From Cellulomonas sp. S1-8 (GTDB lineage: Bacteria; Actinomycetota; Actinomycetes; Actinomycetales; Cellulomonadaceae): DNA of 64,000 nucleotides. The notes beneath the pieces were generated by a model. It saw only the letters and a program-made list of their open reading frames with translations, did not search any database and was not told the DNA's origin. The stretch lies in NCBI RefSeq assembly GCF_026184235.1, contig NZ_CP110806.1:3720001-3784000 (forward strand). Direction: 5' to 3'. Within the stretch, counting starts at the first letter, position 1. Each line of letters begins with the position of its first letter. Shown piece after piece: positions 1 to 7,061 of this stretch. The position numbers and the translations under genes are program-made.

Positions 1-185
1 TCGACCTCACCGCCCCACACGAGCGACTCGACCAGCACGAGCAGCGCGAACGCGCGCGCCCCGTCAGGCCCCTCGGCCTCGGAGAGCCGCACCTGCTGCT
101 CCGCCGCCTGCGTGCGCGCCGCCCCGTAGGGCAGCGCACGCACGCGGGAGATCTCGCGGTTCGCCTCGTCGAGCGAGCGGGTCAC
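1..185 (-). CDS. Unknown protein, N-terminal part (runs off the window)
   Basis: Only the first 61 codons are present, so no function can be given. The reading begins VTRSLDEANREISRVRALPY and continues through an acidic, alanine-rich helical stretch with no recognisable motif. I chose the GTG at 183-185 because it overlaps the stop of the HSP90-type gene in a GTGA arrangement, which matches the overlap at the other end of that gene and implies translational coupling. It is the third gene of a minus-strand operon. The product may work with the HSP90-type ATPase upstream, but that is inference from position only. Confidence 0.7.
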   Translation of the reverse strand, partial: MTRSLDEANREISRVRALPYGAARTQAAEQQVRLSEAEGPDGARAFALLVLVESLVWGGEV

Positions 186-2056
186 ACGTCCTCCTGGGTC
201 TCGTCGGGCACGCGCGGGACGTCGGACGCGAGTCCGGCGTCGAGCAGCACACCCATGGCGTCGTTCATCAGCTCGGCCTCGCGCACCCGCAGCGGCTCGC
301 CCGCCAGCAGCACGGCCGTGACGTACAGCGAGCGCACGCCCGCGGCCAGGACCGGGGCGTCGGGCGCGGCCGTCAGCAGGCGTCGTACCGTCGGGTTGTC
401 GTCGTTCAGGACGAGCCTGCGCCCCGGCGCGTCACCCTCGCCCGCGAACCCCGCCAGGACCCCGCCCCACAGGTCGTCCGCCTCGGACACCGCCCGCAGG
501 ACGTCGTCGCGGTGCCGCGCGTCCCGGTCCTCGAGCAGCATGGCGGGCACCTGCTCGGGCGCGAAGCGCCGCACGACGAGGTCGCAGTCCAGCGGCAGGA
601 CCACGCGACGGGCCGCCTGCACCTGGTCGAGGACCTCGAGCTCGCGGTGCGGCTCCAGGGGCTCGAGCACCTGGGCGACGTCCTGCGCGCGCAGCTCGCG
701 CACCCGCCAGCCGGGTCTGCGCGCCAGACGCTCGAGCAGGTCCGCGTCGTACACGTAGCCGGCGTTGACGACCGTCATGCCCTGGGCGCGCGCGACGGAC
801 GCGACGCGGCGGAAGTCCTCGACGCGCGTGGCGTGCAGGACCTCACCGTGCGCGTCGCGCACGTCGACGAGCGTCTGCGCGCCGTCGGTCGTCTCGAACG
901 GGAGGACCTGCGCGACGAGGTCCAGCACCTCGTCGTCGACGACCGCGAGGGAGCGCAGCGCCAGGTGGTGCGTCGTGACGACCTCCCGGCTCGCGGCCGA
1001 CGACGACGTCAGGGTGCCGACCGCCCACGCGCGCACCTGCGCCGCCAGCGCCTCCTGCGCCGCGAGGAGCGTGTCGTCAGTGTAGAGCTGCTCGCGCGAC
1101 GCGGTCGGCCGCAGCACCGTGGTGTCGACGACGCACCGGACGAAGAACGCCCAGTCCGGCAGCAGGTCCTCGACGTGGGCGCCCAGCAGCATGCGCTTGA
1201 GGTAGACCCGGTGCCGCGAGCCCGCGCCGGGCGGCACCGCGGTCGGCAGGACGTAGGCGACCCCGGACAACCCGGCGAGCGGCACCGCGAGGTCGATGTG
1301 CGCCAGCGGCGTGAAGCCCAGGGTGCGCTCGCAGTAGGCGGCGAGCGCGGCGGTGCGCGCGTCCTCGTCCGCGTACGTCGCACGCCACGGCAGGACCGGC
1401 TCGCTGGTCCGGCGCCACGCGTAGCCGTCGGTCCCCGTCAACGGGACCTCGACGGCGACGTCGAACGGCAGCAGCGCGCCGAACTCCTCCGCGAGCGCGA
1501 CCACGGTCTCGGCGGCCAGCCAGTGCTCCATGTCGCGGCGCGCACGCAGCCGCACGGTGCTGCCCGCCGGGACGTCGGCGTCGGCCGGGAGCACCGTGAG
1601 GTCGTACCGCCCGTCGGCATACCCGACCCAGCGCACGGGCGGCGCGTCGGGGTCGGTCGCGGAGCGCGACACCAGCTCGATCTCGTCGGCGACCATGAAC
1701 GCCGACAGCAGCCCGATGCCGAACTGCCCCAGGAACTCCTCACGCCCCAGCCCCAGGTCCAGGTCCCGCTTGGACGAGCGACCCACCGTGGCGAGCAGCT
1801 CCTCCGCCTGCGCCGGCGTGAGCCCGACGCCCGTGTCGGTGACCTCGAGGGTGCCGTCGGGACCCGGGCGCAGCCGCACGGCGGCGGGCGCGTCCGGGTC
1901 GACGGCACGCCGTGCCGTGATCGCGTCGACACCGTTCTGCAGCAGCTCGCGCACGTAGACCCGCGGCCCCGAGTACAGGTGCCGTGCCAGCAGGTCGACG
2001 ACGCCGCGCAGGTCGACCTGGAAGGCCCGGCCCGCTGCGCCTGGCTCCACGCTCAC
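182..2056 (-). CDS. HSP90-family molecular chaperone ATPase (HtpG-like)
   Basis: Cytoplasmic HSP90-type chaperone of 624 residues, about the length of bacterial HtpG. The N-terminal GHKL ATPase fold is clear: the helix with E37 and N41 (YVRELLQNGVDA) carries the catalytic Glu and Mg-binding Asn, D74 in VTDTGVG contacts adenine, and GRSSK followed by EFLGQFGIGLLSAF forms the lid and glycine-rich motif. The rest is divergent from HtpG. The start is the GTG at 2054-2056, which overlaps the stop of the YbjN-like gene (GTGA); upstream in-frame sequence is only the antisense of that gene. Its own stop overlaps the next GTG in the same way, so three genes are coupled. I would treat it as an operon-specific HSP90 variant, not the housekeeping HtpG, but this is not proven. 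Confidence 0.9.
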   Translation of the reverse strand: MSVEPGAAGRAFQVDLRGVVDLLARHLYSGPRVYVRELLQNGVDAITARRAVDPDAPAAVRLRPGPDGTLEVTDTGVGLTPAQAEELLATVGRSSKRDLDLGLGREEFLGQFGIGLLSAFMVADEIELVSRSATDPDAPPVRWVGYADGRYDLTVLPADADVPAGSTVRLRARRDMEHWLAAETVVALAEEFGALLPFDVAVEVPLTGTDGYAWRRTSEPVLPWRATYADEDARTAALAAYCERTLGFTPLAHIDLAVPLAGLSGVAYVLPTAVPPGAGSRHRVYLKRMLLGAHVEDLLPDWAFFVRCVVDTTVLRPTASREQLYTDDTLLAAQEALAAQVRAWAVGTLTSSSAASREVVTTHHLALRSLAVVDDEVLDLVAQVLPFETTDGAQTLVDVRDAHGEVLHATRVEDFRRVASVARAQGMTVVNAGYVYDADLLERLARRPGWRVRELRAQDVAQVLEPLEPHRELEVLDQVQAARRVVLPLDCDLVVRRFAPEQVPAMLLEDRDARHRDDVLRAVSEADDLWGGVLAGFAGEGDAPGRRLVLNDDNPTVRRLLTAAPDAPVLAAGVRSLYVTAVLLAGEPLRVREAELMNDAMGVLLDAGLASDVPRVPDETQEDV

Positions 2057-2547
2057 TCTCCGGCCTGGTCCATCTCCGCCTTCGCCGCCGCGGCCGCCGC
2101 CGGGTACTGGTCGTCGAGGAACTCGAAGAGCTGCAGACCGGTGGAGATGCCGCACGCGAGCTGCAGGTCGATCTGCTCGTCGCTCACGCCGTGCTCGTAG
2201 TCGACCGTGTGCTCCGCGTACACGCCGACGACCTCGTCCTCCGTGCGCACGTACCCCTTGGGCCACAGGTGCGTCGCGTTCCACTCGTTGACGATCGCCA
2301 GCACGGCCGGCGTCTCCGCGACGTCCACCTTGCGGTTCCAGCGGCCGCGCACCTGCAGGTGCTCGCCGCTCTCGCCCATGATGAAGAAGTAGAAGAGGTG
2401 CCCGTCCCAGTACCCGCCGACGTCACCGTCGTCGTCGATGCCGTACCGCATGTCGCGGCCGTCGAGGGCGGCCGTGATGCGGTCGCGGCTCAGCGGGCCC
2501 AGCGCCGGCGGCGGCGGGACGGACGTGTCCTTCGTGAAGAAGCTCAT
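2053..2547 (-). CDS. YbjN-domain protein
   Basis: Cytoplasmic protein of 164 residues resembling the YbjN / type III secretion chaperone-like fold, a family of small alpha-beta proteins often linked to chaperone or stress functions. Typical features are visible: an N-terminal helix (SRDRITAALDGRDMRYG), a strand segment with YWDGHLFYFFIMGESGEHLQV, the WNATHLWPKGYV segment, and a C-terminal acidic amphipathic helix. The start is the ATG at 2545-2547; further upstream in-frame codons lie in the divergent promoter region. It is the first gene of the HSP90 operon, so it may act as a client adaptor or co-chaperone (inference). No signal peptide or membrane segment. Confidence 0.8.
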   Translation of the reverse strand: MSFFTKDTSVPPPPALGPLSRDRITAALDGRDMRYGIDDDGDVGGYWDGHLFYFFIMGESGEHLQVRGRWNRKVDVAETPAVLAIVNEWNATHLWPKGYVRTEDEVVGVYAEHTVDYEHGVSDEQIDLQLACGISTGLQLFEFLDDQYPAAAAAAKAEMDQAGE

Positions 2548-2647
2548 GATCTCCCCGGTCGGGTGCGGTACGCGGCCAGGTCGCCGTGCGCCGGTGGCGC
2601 CGTCGACGACCCGCCCGCAGAGCCTAACCACCCTGTCCGACATGTCC

Positions 2648-2681
2648 GTTCCACCAAGCGGGGGAAAGTTCCGCGTGGAAC
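2648..2681. promoter_or_regulatory. Palindromic operator-like site in a divergent intergenic region
   Basis: GTTCCGCGTGGAAC at 2668-2681 is an imperfect palindrome (12 of 14 positions), preceded by a half-site GTTCCAC at 2648-2654. It lies between the divergent YbjN/HSP90 operon and the WXG100-like operon, so a protein bound here could control either. The regulator is unknown. Confidence 0.4.
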
Positions 2682-2785
2682 GTCGGTACGACCCCTGTGG
2701 ACAGACCGGGACGGCCCGGACGGCGCACCCCTACTCTCGGCGGCGGACGACGCTCGTCGTCGACGATCTTGACGCAGGGGGCGCC

Positions 2786-3076
2786 ATGGCAGGAGAGCTG
2801 CGGGTCGACACCGAGGTCCTCGCGCGTGCAGGCTCGACGCTCGCCTCGATCGGTCACGACCTGTCCGGCGTGGCCGCGACGGCGGGCCTGCGGACCGCGC
2901 TGGGCCACGACGGGCTGGGCGACACCGTCGACCGGTTCGCGCGCGGCTGGGACGACGCGCGCGCGGCCACGGTGCGCGTCGTCGGCGAGCTGGGCGAGGC
3001 GTGCCGGCACGTCGCGGACACGTTCGACGGCATCGACGACGACCTCGCCGCCCGGCTGCGTGAGGCGTTCTCGTGA
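2786..3076 (+). CDS. WXG100-like small helical protein (type VII secretion type)
   Basis: A 96-residue, all-helical protein without a signal peptide. It has the size and build of WXG100/ESX-type secretion partners: two helices separated by a turn near residues 50-54 where FARGWDDARAA replaces the classic WxG turn, and an AEAFS-like acidic C-terminus. Such proteins usually form a helical hairpin that pairs with a longer secreted protein. The start is the ATG at 2786. The stop overlaps the GTG of the next gene (GTGA, 3073-3076), which fits production of two partners in equal amounts. No EccC-type ATPase or other secretion gene lies in the window, so the export route would have to be encoded elsewhere. 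Confidence 0.65.
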   Translation: MAGELRVDTEVLARAGSTLASIGHDLSGVAATAGLRTALGHDGLGDTVDRFARGWDDARAATVRVVGELGEACRHVADTFDGIDDDLAARLREAFS

Positions 3077-4500
3077 CGGGCTCGTGGTACCCGCTGGCGT
3101 GGACGGACCCGGTGCCCGGCGACCCGACCGCCGTCCGCGCCGCCGCGCGGCAGTACGAGGACGTCGCCGCGCGCGTCACCCGGGCGTCTGCCGACCTGCG
3201 TGCCGTCGCGGAGGGGATGCCCGACCGGTCGCAGGCGGTCGACGAGGTCCGCTCGCGCGCCGCAGAGGCCGCCGAACGGGTCACCGCCGCGCACGACCGG
3301 TACGCCGCGACCGGTGCCGCGCTGGCCGACTACGCCGACGGCCTGGACCGTGCCCAGCAGGTCGCGCAGGACGCGCTGACCGCCGCCCGGCGCGCCGCAG
3401 AGGCGATCGAGCACGCCGACCAGGACGTGCGCCGGTGGGCGCAGCAGGCCGCCGACGCGGTCGACGTGGCGCAGTCGGCCGCCTACGACCGGCTCGCGGA
3501 GACTGCACGCGGGACACGTGACGACGCAGAGCACGCGCTCACCCGCGCCCGCGAGCTGCTCGACGGCGCGGTCGTCGCGCGGGACGTCGCCGCGCAGGCC
3601 GCACGAGACCTCATCGAACGCGTCATCGCCGAGGACGGGCTGGCCGACTCGCTGTGGGGCGGGCTGGTCGACGCCGCCTCGGCGGTCGGGTCGTGGTTCG
3701 GCGACGTCGGGCACTGGTTCTTCGACCACATCGACGAGATCGCCACGGTGCTCGGTGTCGCCGCGCTGCTGCTGGCCTGGGTGCCGGTCCTCGGCCAGGC
3801 CCTCGCCGCGGCCGCGCTGATCGCCGGCGCGCTGCAGCTCGCGCGGGACGTCTATCTCGCGCTGACCACCGACGCCGGGTGGGGTGCGGTCGCCGTCGGG
3901 GCGCTCGGGCTCGTGACGTTCGGCGTCGGGCGGCTGGCGGGTCAGGGGCTGCGGCTGGCGGCCAACAGCGCGCGGGCGCAGCAGGGCGTACGGATGTTGC
4001 CGGTCTCAGGGCAGGCCGCGAGCGCCGGTGCACGGGGTGGCGCTGCTGCGCAGGGTGCGCAGGCGTCGTTGCGGCGAGGCTTCGTCACACTCCCGGCAGG
4101 CACCCAGACGTGGACCTCCTCGGCTCTCTGGTCTGTCATGCGACCCGGCGCGATCGCTCGGGACCTCGTCTCTGACGTCACTGGAGTGGTCCGCTACATG
4201 AAGGATCCCGGCCTCGCCGCGAGCAGTGGAGCGCTCGGCCACGTTTCCCGCCCCGTCGACGTGCTGACCAACGCGTTCAGCGAGGGCGCTCATGCGTTGC
4301 GCAACACCCCAGCCGGCATCGAGCGAGTCACGGCTCTGCTGGGCGATGCCGGCGCGGCCCGCGACATGCGGTTCCTCACCGGCATCGGTGGCGACCTCGG
4401 ACAGTCCGGCGCGGCCCTGCGTGGCTGGGCCGCTGGGCGGGGCGTGCTGCAGATCGTCGACGTCGGGATCGTCGTCGACAGCGTTACACCAAGGGGATGA
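3073..4500 (+). CDS. Putative type VII-secreted toxin-like protein, full-length copy
   Basis: 475 residues. Residues 1-200 are a long coiled-coil region rich in Ala, Asp and Arg with a WYPLAW start, resembling the N-terminal secretion domain of large ESX/LXG-type effectors. Residues 215-300 contain hydrophobic stretches (ATVLGVAALLLAWVPVLG, WGAVAVGALGLVTFGVG). The C-terminal third (about 300-475, from GVRMLPVSGQAASAG onward) is a separate domain of unknown fold that is duplicated downstream. The GTG start overlaps the WXG100-like stop, and the stop overlaps the next ATG (ATGA). The layout of constant N-terminus, hydrophobic middle, variable C-terminus and a coupled partner gene is that of polymorphic toxins. 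No known toxin domain or catalytic motif was recognised, so toxicity is inference. Confidence 0.6.
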   Translation: MTGSWYPLAWTDPVPGDPTAVRAAARQYEDVAARVTRASADLRAVAEGMPDRSQAVDEVRSRAAEAAERVTAAHDRYAATGAALADYADGLDRAQQVAQDALTAARRAAEAIEHADQDVRRWAQQAADAVDVAQSAAYDRLAETARGTRDDAEHALTRARELLDGAVVARDVAAQAARDLIERVIAEDGLADSLWGGLVDAASAVGSWFGDVGHWFFDHIDEIATVLGVAALLLAWVPVLGQALAAAALIAGALQLARDVYLALTTDAGWGAVAVGALGLVTFGVGRLAGQGLRLAANSARAQQGVRMLPVSGQAASAGARGGAAAQGAQASLRRGFVTLPAGTQTWTSSALWSVMRPGAIARDLVSDVTGVVRYMKDPGLAASSGALGHVSRPVDVLTNAFSEGAHALRNTPAGIERVTALLGDAGAARDMRFLTGIGGDLGQSGAALRGWAAGRGVLQIVDVGIVVDSVTPRG

Positions 4501-5114
4501 ATCGGATGGCGAAGAAGATCGTGGACGCTGAGTGGCGCTATCCCGATGACGAGCACTGGGTGTCGTGGAGCCCAGGAGAACCCATCGGAACAGTCGCTGA
4601 CGAGCTCTCGACACGAGTGGGCACCACGCCGGAGGCCGTCGCCCTCCTGCACCGCAGCGTCGTCGCCGTCAATCGAGCTGCCCTGGGCAAGGGCAGCAAC
4701 ACCGTCGGCCAGTCCGCACTCTGGATACCGGACCCTGGCACGGGCGAGGTCAGAGGCGTCGTGGAGGTCTCGGTCGGCTCGTACGCGCACCCCCGCGAGG
4801 CGAACCCCGAGGCGTTCGTCGCCCGCAACTGGCGCCGCGACTACGGCGGCTGGCGCGTGAAGATCACCGAGCGCTCTGCCGAGATCTTCGAGTGCCCGGC
4901 AGGTCGTGGGGTCGTCGAGACGATCGTCGGGCGCCTGCGCGGCGAGCGGACCGTCCAGGCGTACTCCTCGTTCTTCGTCTTCCCCCACGACGGCACCCCC
5001 GAGTCCGTCCAGCTCGCTTTCAACACCGTCCACCTCGACCAGCTGGTCGAGCTCACCGTCCTCGGCCGCAGCATCACCGACTCGCTCGAGATCACGACGG
5101 GACCCGCCGCGTGA
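4497..5114 (+). CDS. Partner protein of the toxin-like gene, copy 1 (possible immunity protein)
   Basis: 205 residues, soluble, family not recognised. The N-terminal half (to about residue 95) differs from the downstream copy. The C-terminal half, starting FVARNWRRDYGGWRVKITE, is almost identical to it, with only a few substitutions. The ATG at 4497 overlaps the toxin-like stop in an ATGA, exactly as copy 2 overlaps its own toxin cassette. Position directly after a toxin-like C-terminal domain, and co-duplication with that domain, are what one expects of an immunity protein or dedicated chaperone. A secreted-domain extension is equally possible. No catalytic motif seen. Confidence 0.6.
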   Translation: MNRMAKKIVDAEWRYPDDEHWVSWSPGEPIGTVADELSTRVGTTPEAVALLHRSVVAVNRAALGKGSNTVGQSALWIPDPGTGEVRGVVEVSVGSYAHPREANPEAFVARNWRRDYGGWRVKITERSAEIFECPAGRGVVETIVGRLRGERTVQAYSSFFVFPHDGTPESVQLAFNTVHLDQLVELTVLGRSITDSLEITTGPAA

Positions 5115-5228
5115 CGGCGAGCCCGCGGACCGCCACGACCGGCACCGTCGGCGTCGTCCTGCCCGCGGACTGGCACGTCGTCGACCTGACCACCGACGCG
5201 ACCCGGCACTCCGACGTCACCGCGCTCG
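5111..5228 (+). pseudogene. Truncated 5' end of the third gene, left at the duplication junction
   Basis: The GTG at 5111 overlaps the partner copy 1 stop (GTGA) and encodes the same first ~39 residues as the intact gene at 6358-6975 (VTASPRTATTGTVGVVLP, then WHVVDLTTDATRHSDVTAL). At about 5228 the sequence jumps into toxin-like DNA in another frame. The frame stays open through to the ATG of partner copy 2 at 5756, but that stretch is an out-of-frame reading of the orphan toxin cassette, so I treat this as a broken gene start and not as a fusion protein. Confidence 0.8.
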
Positions 5229-5240
5229 GCACAGCAGGGC

Positions 5241-5759
5241 GTGCGGATGTTGCCGGTCTCGGGGCAGGCGGCGAGCGCCGGTGGCCGCGCGGCCGCGGCC
5301 GCGCGCTCGACGGCGCTGGCTTCCACAGGCCGGCCGGTCCTGCAGACGCTGCGGGGGCCGACGTGGTCGGCGTCGGAGCTGTGGTCGGTCATGAGACCCC
5401 GAAACATCGCGAGCGAGCTCGCCTCGGACCTCTCCGGCGTCGTCCGGGCCATCAAGGACCCCGGCGTCTACGCAGCTCGCGCGGCGGGCGCGCACGTCTC
5501 CCGGCCCATCGACGTCCTGACGAACGTCGTCGGGGAAGGTATGCACACTCTGCGTCAGACCCCTGCCGGCGCGGAGCGCCTCAGTGCACTGCTCGGCGAT
5601 CTGGACGCCGCGCGGGACCTGCGCTTCCTCGGAGACCGAGGGGCGAGTCTCGGTCAGGCCGGCGCAGCCGTCCGGGGGTGGGCCGCCGGCAAGGGCGTGC
5701 TGCAGATCGTCGATGTCGGGATCGTCGTCGACAGCGTCCGACAGAAGGAGCCCTCATGA
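5241..5759 (+). CDS. Orphan toxin-like C-terminal cassette (headless second copy)
   Basis: 172 codons that align end to end with the C-terminal third of the 3073-4500 product: RMLPVSGQAASAG at the start, LWSVMRP, HVSRP(V/I)DVLTN, RGWAAG(R/K)GVLQIVDVG near the end. Between these anchors many residues differ (for example the segment after the first anchor). It lacks the N-terminal coiled coil and hydrophobic region, so it cannot be exported by itself. The GTG at 5241 has only a weak Shine-Dalgarno (CAGGGC), so it may be untranslated reserve sequence. Its stop overlaps partner copy 2 (ATGA, 5756-5759). This arrangement matches orphan toxin modules that replace the resident toxin tip by recombination. 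Confidence 0.65.
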   Translation: MRMLPVSGQAASAGGRAAAAARSTALASTGRPVLQTLRGPTWSASELWSVMRPRNIASELASDLSGVVRAIKDPGVYAARAAGAHVSRPIDVLTNVVGEGMHTLRQTPAGAERLSALLGDLDAARDLRFLGDRGASLGQAGAAVRGWAAGKGVLQIVDVGIVVDSVRQKEPS

Positions 5760-6361
5760 GGACGCAGATCCAGGGCTGGACCCATGCGTATCCCGACGAC
5801 GAGCACTGGGCGGGATGGAATCCCGGTACAGGCGGACATCGAGTCGCGGACGAGATCGCGCACAGGTTGGCAGAGTCGGACGAGTCGCGCGCGCTGCTGC
5901 GCCGCAGCGTCGCCGCCGTCAACGACACTGCCGTCCGCAAGGGTGGCGCCGTCGGAACCGCCGCGGTGTGGGTCCCGGACCGCGGGACGGGCGAGGTCCG
6001 GGGCGTGCTGATGGAGATGCTGCAGGGCTTCGACGATCCTGGCGAGTCGAACCCCGAGGGATTCGTCGCCCGCAACTGGCGACGCGACTACGGCGGCTGG
6101 CGCGTGAAGATCACCGAACATTCGGCCGAGATCTTCGAGTGCCCGGCAGGTCGTGGGGTCGTCGAGACGATCGTCGGGCGCCTCCGCGGCGAACGCACCA
6201 TCCAGGCGTACTCCTCGTTCTTCGTCTTCCCCGCCGACGGCACCCCCGAGTCCGTCCAGCTCGCTTTCAACACGGTCCACCTCGACCAGCTGGTCGAGCT
6301 CACCGTCCTCGGCCGCAGCATCACCGACTCGCTCGAGATCACGACGGGTCCCGCCGCGTGA
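5756..6361 (+). CDS. Partner protein, copy 2 (possible immunity protein of the orphan cassette)
   Basis: 201 residues, paralogous to the product of 4497-5114. Shared N-terminal motif YPDDEHW then divergent sequence to about residue 90; from FVARNWRRDYGGW to GPAA at the end it is almost identical to copy 1. The ATG overlaps the orphan cassette stop. The stop overlaps the GTG of the third gene (GTGA, 6358-6361). Specificity would therefore lie in the N-terminal half, which co-varies with the toxin-like domain upstream. That is an inference from the pattern of divergence; no known immunity family was recognised. Confidence 0.65.
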   Translation: MRTQIQGWTHAYPDDEHWAGWNPGTGGHRVADEIAHRLAESDESRALLRRSVAAVNDTAVRKGGAVGTAAVWVPDRGTGEVRGVLMEMLQGFDDPGESNPEGFVARNWRRDYGGWRVKITEHSAEIFECPAGRGVVETIVGRLRGERTIQAYSSFFVFPADGTPESVQLAFNTVHLDQLVELTVLGRSITDSLEITTGPAA

Positions 6362-6975
6362 CGGCAAGCCCGCGGACCGCCACGACCGGCACCGTCGGCG
6401 TCGTCCTGCCCGCGGACTGGCACGTCGTCGACCTGACCACCGACGCGACCCGGCACTCCGACGTCACCGCGCTCGTCGACCGGCAGGTCCCCCGCCGCGA
6501 CGACCTCGCGACGGTCCGCCGCCGGCTGCGGCGCGAGGTGGAGGACTCGTCGCGACGAGCCGCACAGTCGGGCGGGCGGTTCAGCGCCTACATGCTCACC
6601 GCCGTGGGTCCGCTCCCGCTCCCGGCGGTGCTGACCGCGTACCGGACACCGGGGTCCCTCGCCGCCGACGAGGACCTCGACGCTCTCGCGACGACGCTCG
6701 CTCAGCGGCTCGGTCCCGCGGGCGCCGTGGACGCCGGCGACGGGCCGCTGGGCCCGGTGCTGCGCGCCGTGACGCTCCGCACCGCATCGACCGACGCGGG
6801 CACCGACCTCCTCGTCTGCGACTACTGGTCCGACCCGGACGACCGTGACGGCCTGCTCCTGCTGTCGTTCTCGACACCGCTGGTCCCGCTGCGCGACGCC
6901 ATGCTCGAGCTGTTCGACACGATCGCCGGCTCCGCGCAGCGGCCCCCCGAAGGCCCGAGTCGGGCTGGAGCGTGA
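6358..6975 (+). CDS. Conserved actinobacterial protein of the secretion/toxin locus
   Basis: 205 residues, no signal peptide. The pattern is ADWHVVDLT, then ALVDRQVPRRDDLATVRRRL, then a helix with SRRAAQSGGRFSAYMLTAVG followed by PLPLPAVLTAY. It resembles small hypothetical proteins that accompany WXG100-type genes in actinobacteria (similarity judged by eye only). The intact GTG start is at 6358; the first copy of this start was truncated by the duplication at 5111. A role as an assembly or targeting factor for the secreted protein is possible but unproven. Confidence 0.6.
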   Translation: MTASPRTATTGTVGVVLPADWHVVDLTTDATRHSDVTALVDRQVPRRDDLATVRRRLRREVEDSSRRAAQSGGRFSAYMLTAVGPLPLPAVLTAYRTPGSLAADEDLDALATTLAQRLGPAGAVDAGDGPLGPVLRAVTLRTASTDAGTDLLVCDYWSDPDDRDGLLLLSFSTPLVPLRDAMLELFDTIAGSAQRPPEGPSRAGA

Positions 6976-7002
6976 GGCTGAGCGTACGATGCACTAGTCC
7001 GC

Positions 7003-7021
7003 TATATTCGAACGATACGAA
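7003..7021 (+). promoter_or_regulatory. Promoter -10 with overlapping operator of the HTH/PIN pair
   Basis: TATATT at 7003-7008 is the only strong AT-rich hexamer between the previous stop and the ATG at 7062. It overlaps an imperfect 15-bp palindrome, TTCGAACGATACGAA (7007-7021). No convincing -35 is visible. Autorepression by the HTH antitoxin would fit this layout (inference). Confidence 0.45.
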
Positions 7022-7061
7022 CACCGTAGGTCCTCTCTCACCGGACCGACCTGGAGCAGCC

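Larger units (their letters stand above)
3978..6475 (+). repeat. Tandem 1.25-kb gene-cassette duplication
   Basis: The segment 3978-5228 is repeated at about 5232-6475. Both copies begin at the same toxin codons (RMLPVSGQAASAG) and end within the first 40 codons of the third gene (GTGTVGVVLP region, ACGTCACCGCGCTCG). The right portions, 4810-5228 and 6062-6475, look nearly identical by eye. The left portions, which encode the toxin C-terminal domains and the N-terminal halves of the partners, are clearly diverged. Offsets of 1247-1259 nt along the repeat show a few small indels. Confidence 0.9.

Noticed and set aside
512..2200. A 562-codon plus-strand reading
   Set aside because: Antisense to the HSP90 gene, whose ATPase motifs are unambiguous.
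5111..6361. A continuous frame from the truncated third-gene start to partner copy 2, looking like a fusion protein
   Set aside because: Its middle is an out-of-frame reading of the orphan toxin cassette. The frame is open only because the duplicated genes share the same phase.
6976..7061. An attachment site or island border where the GC content dips
   Set aside because: The AT-rich stretch is explained by the toxin-antitoxin promoter, and no direct repeat or integrase is present.
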